This document shows positions 1-9,718 of a stretch of 64,000 nt of DNA, one piece after another. This DNA comes from Deinococcus puniceus. GTDB lineage: Bacteria; Deinococcota; Deinococci; Deinococcales; Deinococcaceae. Each line of letters starts with the position of its first letter. Position 1 is the stretch's first letter. The stretch lies in contig NZ_CP011387.1 of assembly GCF_001644565.1 (NCBI RefSeq), positions 1,844,501 through 1,908,500 on the forward strand, given 5' to 3'. Made by a program: the position numbers and the translations under genes. A model generated the notes under the pieces. The model was not told the DNA's origin, did not search any database, and worked only from the letters and a program-made list of their open reading frames with translations.

Positions 1-512
1 TACAGGCCGGGGGCATCGGTCAGGATGACCAGCAGATCGGCTTCGGTCAGATTAGCGACGAAGGCAGACAGGGTGTCGTTGTCGCCCACCTTCAGTTGCC
101 CCGTCGCTACCGTGTCGTTTTCGTTGATGATCGGCAGCACACTCCGCGACAGGCAGGCGTCCAGCGTGGTGCGGGCATTCAAGTAGCGTGTGCGGTCTCG
201 GAAATCGTCGGCGGTGAGCAGCACTTGGGCCACCGGAACGCCGTACAGGTCGGCAATTTGGGCGTAGGTGTGCATCAGGCGGCCTTGCCCTACGGCGGCC
301 AAGAGTTGTTTTTCGGCCAACGTGCGGTCACGGGGCGGGAAATTCAGCGCCTCCCACCCGGCAATAACCGCGCCCGACGTGACCAACACCACTTCATGGC
401 CCGCCGCCCGCACCGCCACCATGCCCCGCATCAGATCCACGATCCGGGGCGCGTGAATCCGGTCTCCCCCAGCGGTGAGAACACTCGTACCCAACTTCAG
501 AACAACGCGCAT
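1..512 (-). CDS. proB: Glutamate 5-kinase, N-terminal part (cut by left edge)
   Basis: Catalyses ATP-dependent phosphorylation of glutamate, the first step of proline synthesis. The reading frame begins MRVVLKLGTSVLTAGG, the amino acid kinase N-terminal strand and glycine loop, continues with VLVTSGAVIAG, and reaches the NENDTVAT and GDNDTLSA motifs of the glutamate site before leaving the window. About 170 of the usual 260-370 residues are present, so a C-terminal PUA domain cannot be judged. The start is the ATG at 512. The identification rests on family motifs. Confidence 0.93.
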   Translation of the reverse strand, partial: MRVVLKLGTSVLTAGGDRIHAPRIVDLMRGMVAVRAAGHEVVLVTSGAVIAGWEALNFPPRDRTLAEKQLLAAVGQGRLMHTYAQIADLYGVPVAQVLLTADDFRDRTRYLNARTTLDACLSRSVLPIINENDTVATGQLKVGDNDTLSAFVANLTEADLLVILTDAPGL

Positions 513-572
513 AGGGGGCCAGCATAGGGGCTGGGGCGGGCGGCAGAGGGAATGACGTTTAGGCGGGCAGCC

Positions 573-791
573 TTAGCCCCCGTACTCCACCGTTTCCCGC
601 ACCACCCGCGCCAATTCCCGGTGGCCGTCTAGAAGGCGCAGTGGCTGGCCTGTTTGCCCGGTTTCGGCCCAGACGCCGCCCGCCACATACTTGCTGGCCC
701 TGCGCTGCGCCGCCCCCGCTGTTTGGGCAAAATGCACCCGAATGTAGCCATTGCCGCGCACCACTTCCAGCACATAGACGAATTGCTGCAT
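573..791 (-). CDS. Small hypothetical protein
   Basis: A 72-residue frame starting MQQFVYVLEVVRGNGYIRVHF, rich in beta-prone residues, with no signal peptide or membrane segment. A longer frame opens at 869, but the extension is proline and arginine rich and looks untranslated, so I prefer the ATG at 791. It lies between proB and the metallopeptidase gene on the same strand. I do not recognise the family. Coding is supported mainly by the plausible protein composition. Confidence 0.55.
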   Translation of the reverse strand: MQQFVYVLEVVRGNGYIRVHFAQTAGAAQRRASKYVAGGVWAETGQTGQPLRLLDGHRELARVVRETVEYGG

Positions 792-877
792 GGCGGCCAG
801 TATGCCGGGTTTAGGAATAGGGCAAAAACTGGGGGACGCAGGCACGCGCCCACATCCCCTTCGACCCACGACCTCTT

Positions 878-1573
878 TTAGTCACTGCGGCTGCGGGCGA
901 TGCCCAGCACATTCAGCAGTTGTGCCAGAGCCATCGCAAATCCGGCCACGTAGGTCAGGGCAGCGGCGGTCAGCACCGTGCGTGCGCCGTTGGCCGTGTC
1001 GGAGCTACCGTTCAGGCCGCGTTCGTTTAGGTAGGCCAGTGCGCGGCGGCTCGCGTCGAACTCTACGGGCAGCGTAATCAGATGGAAGAACAGCGCCGCA
1101 CCGAACAGCAACACGCCCACCCAGATCAGGCCCGTGAGTTGCAAAAATACGCCCGCCAGCAGCAGGAACGGCGCTAAGTTCATGCCGAGGCTCAGCGGCA
1201 CAGCCAATCTGCCCCGCAGCACCAGCGCAGGCATCCGCACTTTGTCCTGAATGGCGTGCCCGACTTCGTGCGCGGCGACGGCCATCGCGCTCACGCTGGG
1301 CACGGCGTAGTTGCCCTGAGACAGATTCACGGTCTTTCGTACCGGGTCGTAGTGGTCGCTGAGTTGCCCCGGCACGGCGTTCACCGGGACATGTTGCAGG
1401 CCATTTTCGTCCAGCATCAGGCGGGCCACCTGTGCGCCCGTGAGTTGGTGGGGATTGGCAATGCGGCTCCACTTGCCGTAGGTGCGGCTCAGGTACCCCT
1501 GAATCAACATGGACGCGACGAAGACGATCAGAATGAGTGGCCCGTAGGGGCCGAGAAAGGCAAGAAAGTCCAT
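878..1573 (-). CDS. Membrane zinc metallopeptidase (YugP/DUF family PF04298-like)
   Basis: Encodes 231 residues: an N-terminal membrane anchor (about 10-28), a soluble stretch, the zinc-peptidase signature HEVGH at 102-106, and two or three further membrane segments (about 125-165 and 205-222). This order and length match the YugP-like neutral zinc metallopeptidases of bacteria, whose substrates are mostly unknown. A downstream acidic third zinc ligand is plausible in LPVEFDASRRA. It stands alone on the minus strand. Confidence 0.85.
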   Translation of the reverse strand: MDFLAFLGPYGPLILIVFVASMLIQGYLSRTYGKWSRIANPHQLTGAQVARLMLDENGLQHVPVNAVPGQLSDHYDPVRKTVNLSQGNYAVPSVSAMAVAAHEVGHAIQDKVRMPALVLRGRLAVPLSLGMNLAPFLLLAGVFLQLTGLIWVGVLLFGAALFFHLITLPVEFDASRRALAYLNERGLNGSSDTANGARTVLTAAALTYVAGFAMALAQLLNVLGIARSRSD

Positions 1574-1673
1574 AGCGGCAGTTCCTCCACCGCCAGTTTA
1601 GTGTGTCCCACTCGGAGTCTATGAGATGACTTGGCAGACGGATTCAGCAACCGCACATCTGTCCGGACGTACC

Positions 1674-1946
1674 TCAGCGCACAGGCGTGTGTGCCAGTAC
1701 CACGAATTTCAGGGCGGTGCGTTCCTCGGATTCTAGGTCGAGTTTGACGAATGCAGGCTGGGCCGTCAGGTCGAGGTGGTCGCCCTCCAGATAACTGCGG
1801 GCGATGGCGAGCGCCTTGACCGCCTGATTCACGGCGGCGGGGCCGATGGCCTGCACTTCCAGCTGTCCTTCTGTTCGGATCAGGGCGGCGATAGCGCCAG
1901 CCACGGCGTTTGGGCGAGATTTGCCGGACACGCGCAGGGTTTCCAC
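1674..1946 (-). CDS. spoVS: Stage V sporulation protein S family (SpoVS)
   Basis: Encodes 90 residues beginning METLRVSGKSRPNAVAGAIA and containing the highly conserved IGPAAVNQAVKALAIAR segment of SpoVS, an Alba-like fold small protein. The start codon is GTG at 1946, preceded by AAGGA about 11 nt upstream. In Bacillus SpoVS affects spore coat formation and septation. Deinococcus and Thermus are not known to sporulate, so its role here is probably nucleic-acid or cell-division related, which is inference. Confidence 0.92.
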   Translation of the reverse strand: METLRVSGKSRPNAVAGAIAALIRTEGQLEVQAIGPAAVNQAVKALAIARSYLEGDHLDLTAQPAFVKLDLESEERTALKFVVLAHTPVR

Positions 1947-2289
1947 TCTAGGTCACTTCCTTAAATCGGTCTGAACAGAATTGGCGGTGAAGGGCGATGG
2001 AGTTGCATACAGGCGGCGCACTACAGAGCGCGGCAGACGTCATGTACGCCCCTGAATACACAGGCCGCCCACCCCGCTTTGTGAATATGGTTTCAGTCTA
2101 GCCTCATCTTCGTTCTAGAAGCAAATAGAACAGACGCGAGCACCAAAAGATGATTTACCAACTGCGGGCTATCAAGCCAACAATACTAGTAGTCACCCCA
2201 TCGCATCCGGTGGGTCAGAAGCCGCTCATATATGTAATTTTCCCTCTGGCACTTCACAAAACACTCTTCTTAGGTCAAGATGGGCCCAG
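1947..2289. other. Intergenic region between spoVS and the c-di-GMP gene
   Basis: A divergent intergenic stretch of 343 bases, locally more AT-rich than its surroundings. It presumably holds the promoters of both flanking genes. I see no ORF, strong palindrome or clear -35/-10 pair. Confidence 0.5.
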
Positions 2290-4647
2290 ATGGATGAGGT
2301 CTTGAGGGTTGGGGTAGATGGACTCTTTACCAACGTGGCTTTTTTTGCCATGTTTGCCCTAGTGATCGGCTTTACCTTTACGCGGGCCACCTCATTCACA
2401 AGTATTTTGCTGCGAATAGTGGTGTACGGGTTGGCCAGTCTGACCTTTTTCGCCCATCCCTACGAATTGTCTTCGGGGCTGTATGTCAACTTCTGGGGCG
2501 TGCCACTGGCCATCGCCGCCTTTTTCGCCGGAACGAGCCGGGCGTTGGCGCTGGCACTGGTCGTTACCGTGTATACCGTTTTACTCGGTGACGAATTTAC
2601 GACACCGAAGCTCATCCATGTGGCCCTGGTGATGAGCGTGGGGGGGGCGCTGCGCTGGGGCGTTTACCTGCGTCTGCCTGTCTTCCGGAAGCTTCAACAC
2701 ACCTACACTCCCCCGGCAGATTTGGACGCCGGGCCTGCTGTGACCGATCTGTCCAACACCACGTGGATTTGGCAGAGTGTACGGGCCTACAGCTACCTCG
2801 CGGCGCTGATTTTCAGTCCTAGTAGCATCATGTTCAATATCGTCCACTGGGGCTTCGACGTCTGGTCGGGCGTCGCCTGGGCCAATCTCGCGCTGCAATT
2901 TGGCTTCAGTGTGCTGGGGTTTACCTTGTGGGCCACCACGGTGCTGCTCATGCGGCGTGGGTTCCGGAGCGCCCGCACCTATCAGGTGTTGGCCACCCGC
3001 GACGCCCTGACGGGCCTGCTCAACCGCTACGCCTTCGAAACCGATAAGCCCGACGTGTCCGGCCCTGACCGCTATCTGCTGCTCCTCGACCTCGACCATT
3101 TCAAGGCGTTGAACGATAGGTTCGGGCATCCCGCCGGAGACAGCGTGTTGCGCGACTTTGGCCACCTGCTCCTCATTCATGTGAAGGGCAGCAGCCTAGC
3201 TGCACATGCCTACCGGGTGGGCGGTGAGGAATTCGCGGTACGAATTCAGGGCACGCGGCAGCAAGCCGAGAACTTGGCACACACCATCCACACCGAGGTG
3301 ACGCGCCTGTTGACCGAGCGTTTTCATGCCAGTCAACCAGATGCACAAGACCGGAGTATTACCCTCTCAGGCGGCTTGGTCGTCGACGGCCCTTCGGCCT
3401 TTCAGCGAGCCGACGACCTGCTGTACACCGCCAAAAATGCAGGCCGAAACCGCGTGGCCGTCGCGTGGCATCTTCCGCTGGCTCCCTTGGTACAGTCGCC
3501 GCTGAACGCCGCGTCTCCGGCTGTGGCGACCATCCGAGCACTGCTGCATTTTCTGGCCGATCAAGGCGGCAAAACGCCCGATGTACAGGGCCTGCTGGAA
3601 GCCGCCATCTTGTGCGTGCCGGGCGCAGAGGCAGGCAGCCTGTCGGTGCGGGAAGGCGACGAATCTATAATTCAGGCACAGGTGGGATTCAGTCCTGAAC
3701 TGTTGGGATTTGTCTACCCCGCCTCCAATATGTTGAGCTGGTACGGCGACCCTGTAGGGCACGGGCAAGGGCGGCCCAGAATCTTGGCCGGGTCGGCCCT
3801 GCACCAGCGCCACCTCGAACTGGCGGCGACCTCACCCGCCCAAAGCGATCTGATGGGCCATTCGCAACGGCTACAGGCCAACCTGATGCTGCCCATTTTG
3901 ATCGACGGCCAAGTGTTTGCCGAACTGAATCTCGACAATTTGCACGACCCACACGCCTTCAAGACAGCGTCGCTGGTCATGGCCGAGGAGTTCGGGTTGT
4001 GGGCCGCCGCTATTTTGGCAACCCACCAACAACGGCTTCAAACACAATTGGCACAGGAAGGGGCGCTGCTGGTGTTGGGGCTGGCGATGGAAACGCGGGG
4101 CGGCGAGGCGAAGGGCCACACCCGCCGGGTCGTGGAGCTGGCAACGGCCTTGGGCCGCTGGCTCAACCTGAGTGCCCAGAATATCGCGGCGCTGCGGCAG
4201 GGCGCGTACTTGCACGATCTGGGCAAGTTGCAGCTTCCAGACGCCGTGCTGCTGAAACCCGGCCCCCTGGACGCCGCCGAGCAAGACGTCATGCATACCC
4301 ACACCCGGCTGGGCGCAGAGTTGGCCGCCCACTTTCCCGGTGTGCTGCCCGGCACCCTCGACATCGTGCGTTCTCACCACGAGCATTGGAATGGCGGCGG
4401 CTACCCTGCTGGGTTAGCTGGAACCGATATTCCCCTGCTGGCACGCATCTTTGCGGTGGCCGACTGCTACGACGCCCTGATCAGCGTGCGCCCATACCGC
4501 GGCGCGTGGACAGAACAGGCGGCGCTGTTGGAACTAAAAAAGCAGCGCGGCCAGCAACTTGATCCGGATGTGGTGGACGCCTTTTTCCGCTGGTTTCACA
4601 GCGCGGCCCGCACGAGCGATTCCGCCGTCAGTCCCCTGCTGAATTGA
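2290..4647 (+). CDS. Membrane GGDEF-GAF-HD-GYP cyclic-di-GMP turnover protein
   Basis: Encodes 785 residues. The N-terminal ~230 residues hold several membrane helices resembling a 5TM-LYT/7TM sensor. A GGDEF domain follows (TRDALTGLLNRYAFE, LLLDLDHFKALND, active loop GGEEF near 310), then a GAF-like region (about 415-590), then an HD-GYP phosphodiesterase domain (HDLGKL near 642, HHEHWNGGGYP near 697). Both catalytic signatures look intact, so synthesis and hydrolysis may coexist. No RxxD product-inhibition site precedes GGEEF. The start is the ATG at 2290, but ribosome binding is weak, so it could differ. Confidence 0.92.
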   Translation: MDEVLRVGVDGLFTNVAFFAMFALVIGFTFTRATSFTSILLRIVVYGLASLTFFAHPYELSSGLYVNFWGVPLAIAAFFAGTSRALALALVVTVYTVLLGDEFTTPKLIHVALVMSVGGALRWGVYLRLPVFRKLQHTYTPPADLDAGPAVTDLSNTTWIWQSVRAYSYLAALIFSPSSIMFNIVHWGFDVWSGVAWANLALQFGFSVLGFTLWATTVLLMRRGFRSARTYQVLATRDALTGLLNRYAFETDKPDVSGPDRYLLLLDLDHFKALNDRFGHPAGDSVLRDFGHLLLIHVKGSSLAAHAYRVGGEEFAVRIQGTRQQAENLAHTIHTEVTRLLTERFHASQPDAQDRSITLSGGLVVDGPSAFQRADDLLYTAKNAGRNRVAVAWHLPLAPLVQSPLNAASPAVATIRALLHFLADQGGKTPDVQGLLEAAILCVPGAEAGSLSVREGDESIIQAQVGFSPELLGFVYPASNMLSWYGDPVGHGQGRPRILAGSALHQRHLELAATSPAQSDLMGHSQRLQANLMLPILIDGQVFAELNLDNLHDPHAFKTASLVMAEEFGLWAAAILATHQQRLQTQLAQEGALLVLGLAMETRGGEAKGHTRRVVELATALGRWLNLSAQNIAALRQGAYLHDLGKLQLPDAVLLKPGPLDAAEQDVMHTHTRLGAELAAHFPGVLPGTLDIVRSHHEHWNGGGYPAGLAGTDIPLLARIFAVADCYDALISVRPYRGAWTEQAALLELKKQRGQQLDPDVVDAFFRWFHSAARTSDSAVSPLLN

Positions 4648-5054
4648 CGCTCGATTTCGGAAAGGTACCGGGAGGCCTGCATCAATAACAGCCCGAAGAG
4701 AGTTTATATGCACTGCCTGCATACGGGCAAAAGACTAGACCAATCGGGTCGGAGGTGGCCGTTCTGGTATGCCCCGCCCCTATCAGTTGAATAGATCTGG
4801 GACAAAATGACATGTGGAACGTCACGGAGTAACAGCAGAAGCTTTTCTTTCATGCGGTTTCAGGCTGGGCTTTCATGAAGGTCTGTGCCTACACAAGTAA
4901 CCCGCTTTATCTGGACAGGCCTGCACACGCGACGGTTGGTTTATGCCATATACATGAATAATTTCGCTCCGCCTGCACCTTGTTGGTGTCTCCCGGACAC
5001 GAAGCCGCACCTGCACCACATCTCAACCCCGTTCCAGTTTCTCCGGAGGATGCC
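4648..5054. other. Intergenic region upstream of gltB
   Basis: 407 bases without a supported gene. A purine-rich GGAGG sits at 5044-5048, just before the gltB start. An AT-rich patch around 4940-4965 could hold the promoter, but no convincing -35/-10 pair with normal spacing is visible. No riboswitch-like structure was recognised. Confidence 0.5.
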
Positions 5055-8000
5055 ATGACCAACCCATCTCACTCTGACCGACCCTTCTACCAACCGGGCG
5101 ATAGCCTGTACCGCCAGTCCGAGCGCACGCGGCTGGAACCGATGTTCCCCGGCAATTTCGATGAGATCGGGCACGATGCTTGCGGGATTCTGTGCAAGAT
5201 TCGCAAGACGGGCGAGGCCAGTCACGGCAATGTGGTGCGGGCGTTGGAAGAACTGGCGCACATGGCCCACCGCAGCGGCGAAGTGCGCGGCGAGGGCGAC
5301 GGCGCGGGCATTCAGACCGATATTCCGCGCCTCGTGTGGAAGCGCTACATGGAAGAAGGCCGCCAGAATGTGGCCGATGTAGACTCCCCCAACTTTTTCG
5401 TCGGTCACTTTTTTGTGCCGCAGGGCCAGAGTACCCGCGAACTGCTGGACGCCTTGCGGGTGGCGGCCAGTCGGTACGGCGTCACGGTGTCGCTGGAGCG
5501 TCAGGGGCAGGTCTATTCGCACGCGTTGGGGCCGATTGCCCGCCTGACCGAGCCACAGTTTGTGCAGATTGCGGGCATGGTGAAGGGCGAAACCCGTCAG
5601 GAGCGCGATTCTCAGCTGTTTAATCTGGCGCTGGAGCTGGAGCAGAAATACCCGGTGCATGTGGTCAGCCTGGCCACCAACGCGGTGGTGTACAAGGTGC
5701 GCGGCAGCGCCGAACTCTTGCCCCGCTACTACCCCGAACTGTCCAAACCCGATTTCATGTCGGTGGTCACGATTGGGCACAACCGCTATTCCACCAACAC
5801 GCTGTCCACCTTCGAGCAGGTGCAGCCGTTCAGTCTGTTGGCCCACAACGGCGAGATCAATACCATCGACCGCCTGCGGAAAGAAGGCACGCAGTTGGGC
5901 CTGCCTCTCACGGGCGGCAGCGACAGCCAAGACCTGAACCGCGTCCTCATGGGCTATATCCATGACCGGGGCATGAGCCTGCTGGAAGCTGTAGAAAGCG
6001 TGTTCCCGCCCGTGCTGAGCGAGGTCAAGAGCTTTTCCACGACGCTACAAAGTGCCTATATCGGGTTGCGGGCAGGCGGTGGGCCACTGGCGCAAGGCCC
6101 GGCGGCCATCATTGCGCGGCACGGCAACGAGTGCGTGTTTTCCGTAGACGCGATGGGTCTGCGCCCGCTGTGGTTCGGAGAAACCGAGAAGGAATACTTC
6201 TGGTCTTCAGAGCGCGGCGTGATTCCTCTGGGCAGCATGGTCATCGACCCGGCTCCCTTTGCCCCCGGTGAAAAAATGGTGGCCTGCTTAGGCGGCGGCA
6301 CCGTAAAACTGCACGCCAACGAAAATGTGCAGCGGCTGGTGCTGGAGCGCGTTCACGGCAAAGGCTACAACTTCGAGAACGCCCATGAGCGCGTGAGCGG
6401 CCCGCATGTTCCCGCCACCGACGAAGCCAGTCTGCCCGAATTCTCCAAGGCGCAACGGGCGGCGATGGGCTGGGAACGCTGGGACGAAGAGTACGTGAAA
6501 GCGGTGGCCGACAAGGGCGCAGAGCCGATTGCGTCGCTGGGCTTCGACGGTCAGATGCCTGCGCTGCGGGCCGAAAAACCCAACCTCGCGGAGTTCTTCA
6601 AGGAAACGGTGGCGGTGGTCACCAACCCGGCCATTGACCGCGAGCGCGAAATCGAGCACTTTTCGACCCGCGCCCTGCTGGGCCGCCGCCCTCTTCCCGG
6701 CAGCAGCGACGGCAACTCCGTGGATTTGCTGACGCCGATTTTGGCTCCCAGCACAGTCGTGGCCGAAACACACGGCACGCTGACGTTGCAGGGCGTGCGC
6801 GACTACTTCCAGACCGTGACGCTGGTGCCCAACCTGCAAGCGGGCGAACGCCTGACCGACGCTTTGGCCCGCCTGCACGCGCAGGGAGCCGAGGCCGTGC
6901 GTGGCGGCGCGGAAGTGCTGATCGTGGACGATACGGCGCTGTACGCCAACGGAGAAGCTGCCATAGACATCGCGCTGGCGGTGGGGTCGCTGGAACAGGC
7001 CCTGACCAATGCCCGCACCGATGCTGGCTCTAGCGCAGGTGCTGGCGTGGGCCTCCGCCGCCTGACCAGCGTGGTGGTTCGCAGCGGCCAGATTCGCAAC
7101 CTGCACGACGTAATGCTCCTGATTGGGCTGGGAGCCGACGCCGTGGAACCGAGCGCCATGTACGCCCTGTACCCCACCGAAGAAGCATGCAACAAACTGG
7201 TGGCGGGCCTGACCAAAGGCGTAGAAAAAGTGATGTCTACGATGGGCATTCACGAGTTGCGCGGCTACGGCCAGATTTTCAGTGCGCTGGGCTTGGCTGC
7301 CGACGTGATGAACGCTATCGGCGCACGCGGCTTCTGGGGCGGCGAAAAGGGTTACGACCTCGCCGGAATCGAGAAAACCTTGCACACCCGCCTGACCAAA
7401 TTTGACGCGGGCGGCGAAACGATGGACAGAGATCAGCGGTTCAACCCCCGCGTATTCAAGGCGGCTTTCAGCCTCGCCAACGGAGACATCAGCCCCGCCG
7501 ACTACCAGCAGCGGATTCGGGCGCTGGAACTGGAAATGCCCCTGTCGGCGCGGCAACTGCTGGAATTCAAGGCTCCGGTAGACCGCGAAGACGTAGACCC
7601 GGACAGCGTAGACCTCGCGGTGGGCGGCCACAGCTTGCCCTTCGTCATCAGCGCCATGAGTTTCGGCTCTCAGGGTGAAACGGCCTTCCGCGCCTACGTG
7701 GAAGCGGCCAAACGCCTGAACATCATGGCGATGAACGGCGAGGGCGGCGAGATTCCCTCTATGCTGAACCAGTACACCCACTGGCGCGGGCAGCAGGTCG
7801 CCAGCGGGCGCTTCGGCGTCAGCTCCGTGATGCTGAACAGCGCCCACGTGATTGAAATCAAGGTGGGACAAGGCGCGAAACCCGGCGAGGGCGGCCACCT
7901 TCCCGGCAAGAAAGTGAGCGCTAAAGTCGCGGCGGCCCGTCACGCAGTTCAGGGCACCGACCTGATTTCGCCCTCCAACAACCACGACGTGTATTCCATC

Positions 8001-9602
8001 GAAGACCTCGCGCAGCTCATCGAGGAACTGAAGACCATTGCGCCGCAGGCCAAAATCAGCGTGAAGGTTCCGGTGACGCCGGGTGTGGGCACTATTGCGC
8101 TGGGTGTGGCGAAGGCCGGGGCGCACATCATCACGCTGTCGGGGTTTGAGGGCGGAACGGGCGCGGCCCGCAGTCACGCGCTGAAATACGCTGGAATGCC
8201 CGTAGAATTCGGCGTGGCGCGTGCCCACCGGATGTTGGTGGCCGCCGGAATGCGTGACCGCGTGGAACTCTGGGCCGATGGTGGCCTGAAGACCGCGCTG
8301 GACGTGGCCCGCATGGTGGCGCTGGGCGCGAACCGCGTGGGCTTCGGCACCCTCAGCATGGTGGCTATCGGCTGTACGATCTGCCGGGGCTGCCAACTGG
8401 ACACCTGCCACGTGGGCATTACGACCCAAGTGGAGACGGAGGAAGAGGCCAAAGCACACGGTTTCAAGCGCTTCGTGCCGCGGGTGCTGCCCACCGAAGT
8501 TGACCGCCTGCACGCCTTTTACAGCGGTATCGCGTCCGAGTTGCGGGTGCTGGTGGCGAGCCTCGGCTTCGGCTCGCTGCAAGACTTGGTGGGCCGTGCC
8601 GACCTGCTGAGCGGCGTGACCGACGCCCTCGACCTGACCGAACTGCTGAGCCGTGCCGAAGAACCCGAAGCGTGGCAGTCGGTGGGAGGCCGCAAACGGG
8701 TCATTCACAAGCCGCTGAACTACATGACCAAGATGGTGAGCGAATGGGTCACGGAAGCCATCGAGGAAGAGGATGAGGAGGACATCGTTTACCGTGACGG
8801 CCCGGTGCAAAGCGCCGAACGTGCGCTGGGAACGCATTTGGTGGGCACCCTGACCCGCGACCCGCGCACCGCCCGTCAGGCTCGCCGCGTGAAACTGCAC
8901 TTCGAGGCAGGCAGCATTCCCGGCAACGGCCTCGGCGCATTCAACAACAGTCCGGTGGATATTCACGTGGACGGCGGCGCACAAGACGGCGTGGGCAAGA
9001 GTGCGCTGGGCGGCAAAATCGTGATTTTGAAGGGGCGCAACCATCAGGGCACGCGGGTAGACGGCAGCGTGGGCAAGAGCTTCGCTTACGGGGCCATCGG
9101 CGGCAAATTCTTCGTGCAGGGCAGCGCCGACAGCCGCTTCTGCGTGCGCCTCAGTGGGGCCGACGTGGTGCTGGGCGGCGACCTCCGCACGCCCATCGAC
9201 GACACCCTGGGCGCACTCGCCACCCGCGCCAACGCCAAGGGCTACGCCTTCGAGTACATGACCGCAGGCCGCGCCATCGTGGTGGGCGACCCCGGCCCGT
9301 GGATCTGCTCCGGCATGAGCGGTGGCGTGGTCTACCTGCGCTACGAACCCGGTCAGGGCATGGACGACGCCGCGCTGACCCGCCGCCTTGCCAAAGGGGC
9401 CAGCGTGCAAATTCTGCCGCTCAGCGCACAGGGAGCCACCGATATCCGCGACCTGTTGGGCGAATACCACGAGCTGCTGCTCAAGAGTGAACAGCCCGTA
9501 CCCGCCCGCCGAATTGCCGAACTGTTGGTGAATCCTGCCGGACACTTCCGCATGGTGCTGCCCGCGTCCCAGACGGTGGACCAGTCGGTAGCGACGGAGT
9601 AA
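5055..9602 (+). CDS. gltB: Glutamate synthase large subunit
   Basis: Makes glutamate from glutamine and 2-oxoglutarate. The 1515-residue frame has the class II glutaminase domain with candidate nucleophile Cys43 (HDACGILC) after a propeptide, the central domain, an FMN-binding synthase domain (SGFEGGTGAARSHA, WADGGLKTALDVARM), the 3Fe-4S cysteines C1107/C1113/C1118 in CTICRGCQLDTC, and the C-terminal GXGXG domain. ATG 5055 is chosen over the longer 4980 frame because GGAGG lies directly upstream. No gltD small subunit is adjacent, so it is encoded elsewhere or a ferredoxin is used. Confidence 0.97.
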   Translation: MTNPSHSDRPFYQPGDSLYRQSERTRLEPMFPGNFDEIGHDACGILCKIRKTGEASHGNVVRALEELAHMAHRSGEVRGEGDGAGIQTDIPRLVWKRYMEEGRQNVADVDSPNFFVGHFFVPQGQSTRELLDALRVAASRYGVTVSLERQGQVYSHALGPIARLTEPQFVQIAGMVKGETRQERDSQLFNLALELEQKYPVHVVSLATNAVVYKVRGSAELLPRYYPELSKPDFMSVVTIGHNRYSTNTLSTFEQVQPFSLLAHNGEINTIDRLRKEGTQLGLPLTGGSDSQDLNRVLMGYIHDRGMSLLEAVESVFPPVLSEVKSFSTTLQSAYIGLRAGGGPLAQGPAAIIARHGNECVFSVDAMGLRPLWFGETEKEYFWSSERGVIPLGSMVIDPAPFAPGEKMVACLGGGTVKLHANENVQRLVLERVHGKGYNFENAHERVSGPHVPATDEASLPEFSKAQRAAMGWERWDEEYVKAVADKGAEPIASLGFDGQMPALRAEKPNLAEFFKETVAVVTNPAIDREREIEHFSTRALLGRRPLPGSSDGNSVDLLTPILAPSTVVAETHGTLTLQGVRDYFQTVTLVPNLQAGERLTDALARLHAQGAEAVRGGAEVLIVDDTALYANGEAAIDIALAVGSLEQALTNARTDAGSSAGAGVGLRRLTSVVVRSGQIRNLHDVMLLIGLGADAVEPSAMYALYPTEEACNKLVAGLTKGVEKVMSTMGIHELRGYGQIFSALGLAADVMNAIGARGFWGGEKGYDLAGIEKTLHTRLTKFDAGGETMDRDQRFNPRVFKAAFSLANGDISPADYQQRIRALELEMPLSARQLLEFKAPVDREDVDPDSVDLAVGGHSLPFVISAMSFGSQGETAFRAYVEAAKRLNIMAMNGEGGEIPSMLNQYTHWRGQQVASGRFGVSSVMLNSAHVIEIKVGQGAKPGEGGHLPGKKVSAKVAAARHAVQGTDLISPSNNHDVYSIEDLAQLIEELKTIAPQAKISVKVPVTPGVGTIALGVAKAGAHIITLSGFEGGTGAARSHALKYAGMPVEFGVARAHRMLVAAGMRDRVELWADGGLKTALDVARMVALGANRVGFGTLSMVAIGCTICRGCQLDTCHVGITTQVETEEEAKAHGFKRFVPRVLPTEVDRLHAFYSGIASELRVLVASLGFGSLQDLVGRADLLSGVTDALDLTELLSRAEEPEAWQSVGGRKRVIHKPLNYMTKMVSEWVTEAIEEEDEEDIVYRDGPVQSAERALGTHLVGTLTRDPRTARQARRVKLHFEAGSIPGNGLGAFNNSPVDIHVDGGAQDGVGKSALGGKIVILKGRNHQGTRVDGSVGKSFAYGAIGGKFFVQGSADSRFCVRLSGADVVLGGDLRTPIDDTLGALATRANAKGYAFEYMTAGRAIVVGDPGPWICSGMSGGVVYLRYEPGQGMDDAALTRRLAKGASVQILPLSAQGATDIRDLLGEYHELLLKSEQPVPARRIAELLVNPAGHFRMVLPASQTVDQSVATE

Positions 9603-9635
9603 AGCAGTCAGTGGTGAGTGGAAACAGTTGAACAT

Positions 9636-9669
9636 GGCCCCCGGCGTGAGTGCGTCGGGGGCTGTTTTT
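9636..9669 (+). terminator. Intrinsic terminator after gltB
   Basis: A GC-rich hairpin (arms GCCCCCGGCG and GCGTCGGGGGC) followed by TGTTTTT, 34 nt after the gltB stop. It is an inverted near-copy of the terminator at 10836. Confidence 0.88.
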
Positions 9670-9718
9670 GCTGACTTCTTTTACATCTGCATGACCGGCC
9701 TGCTAGCCTCAGGTGACC

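Noticed and set aside
6288..9635. 1115-residue open frame antisense to gltB
   Set aside because: The gltB frame is unmistakable. The antisense protein is His/Gln/Ala-rich with no motif, a normal shadow in GC-rich DNA.
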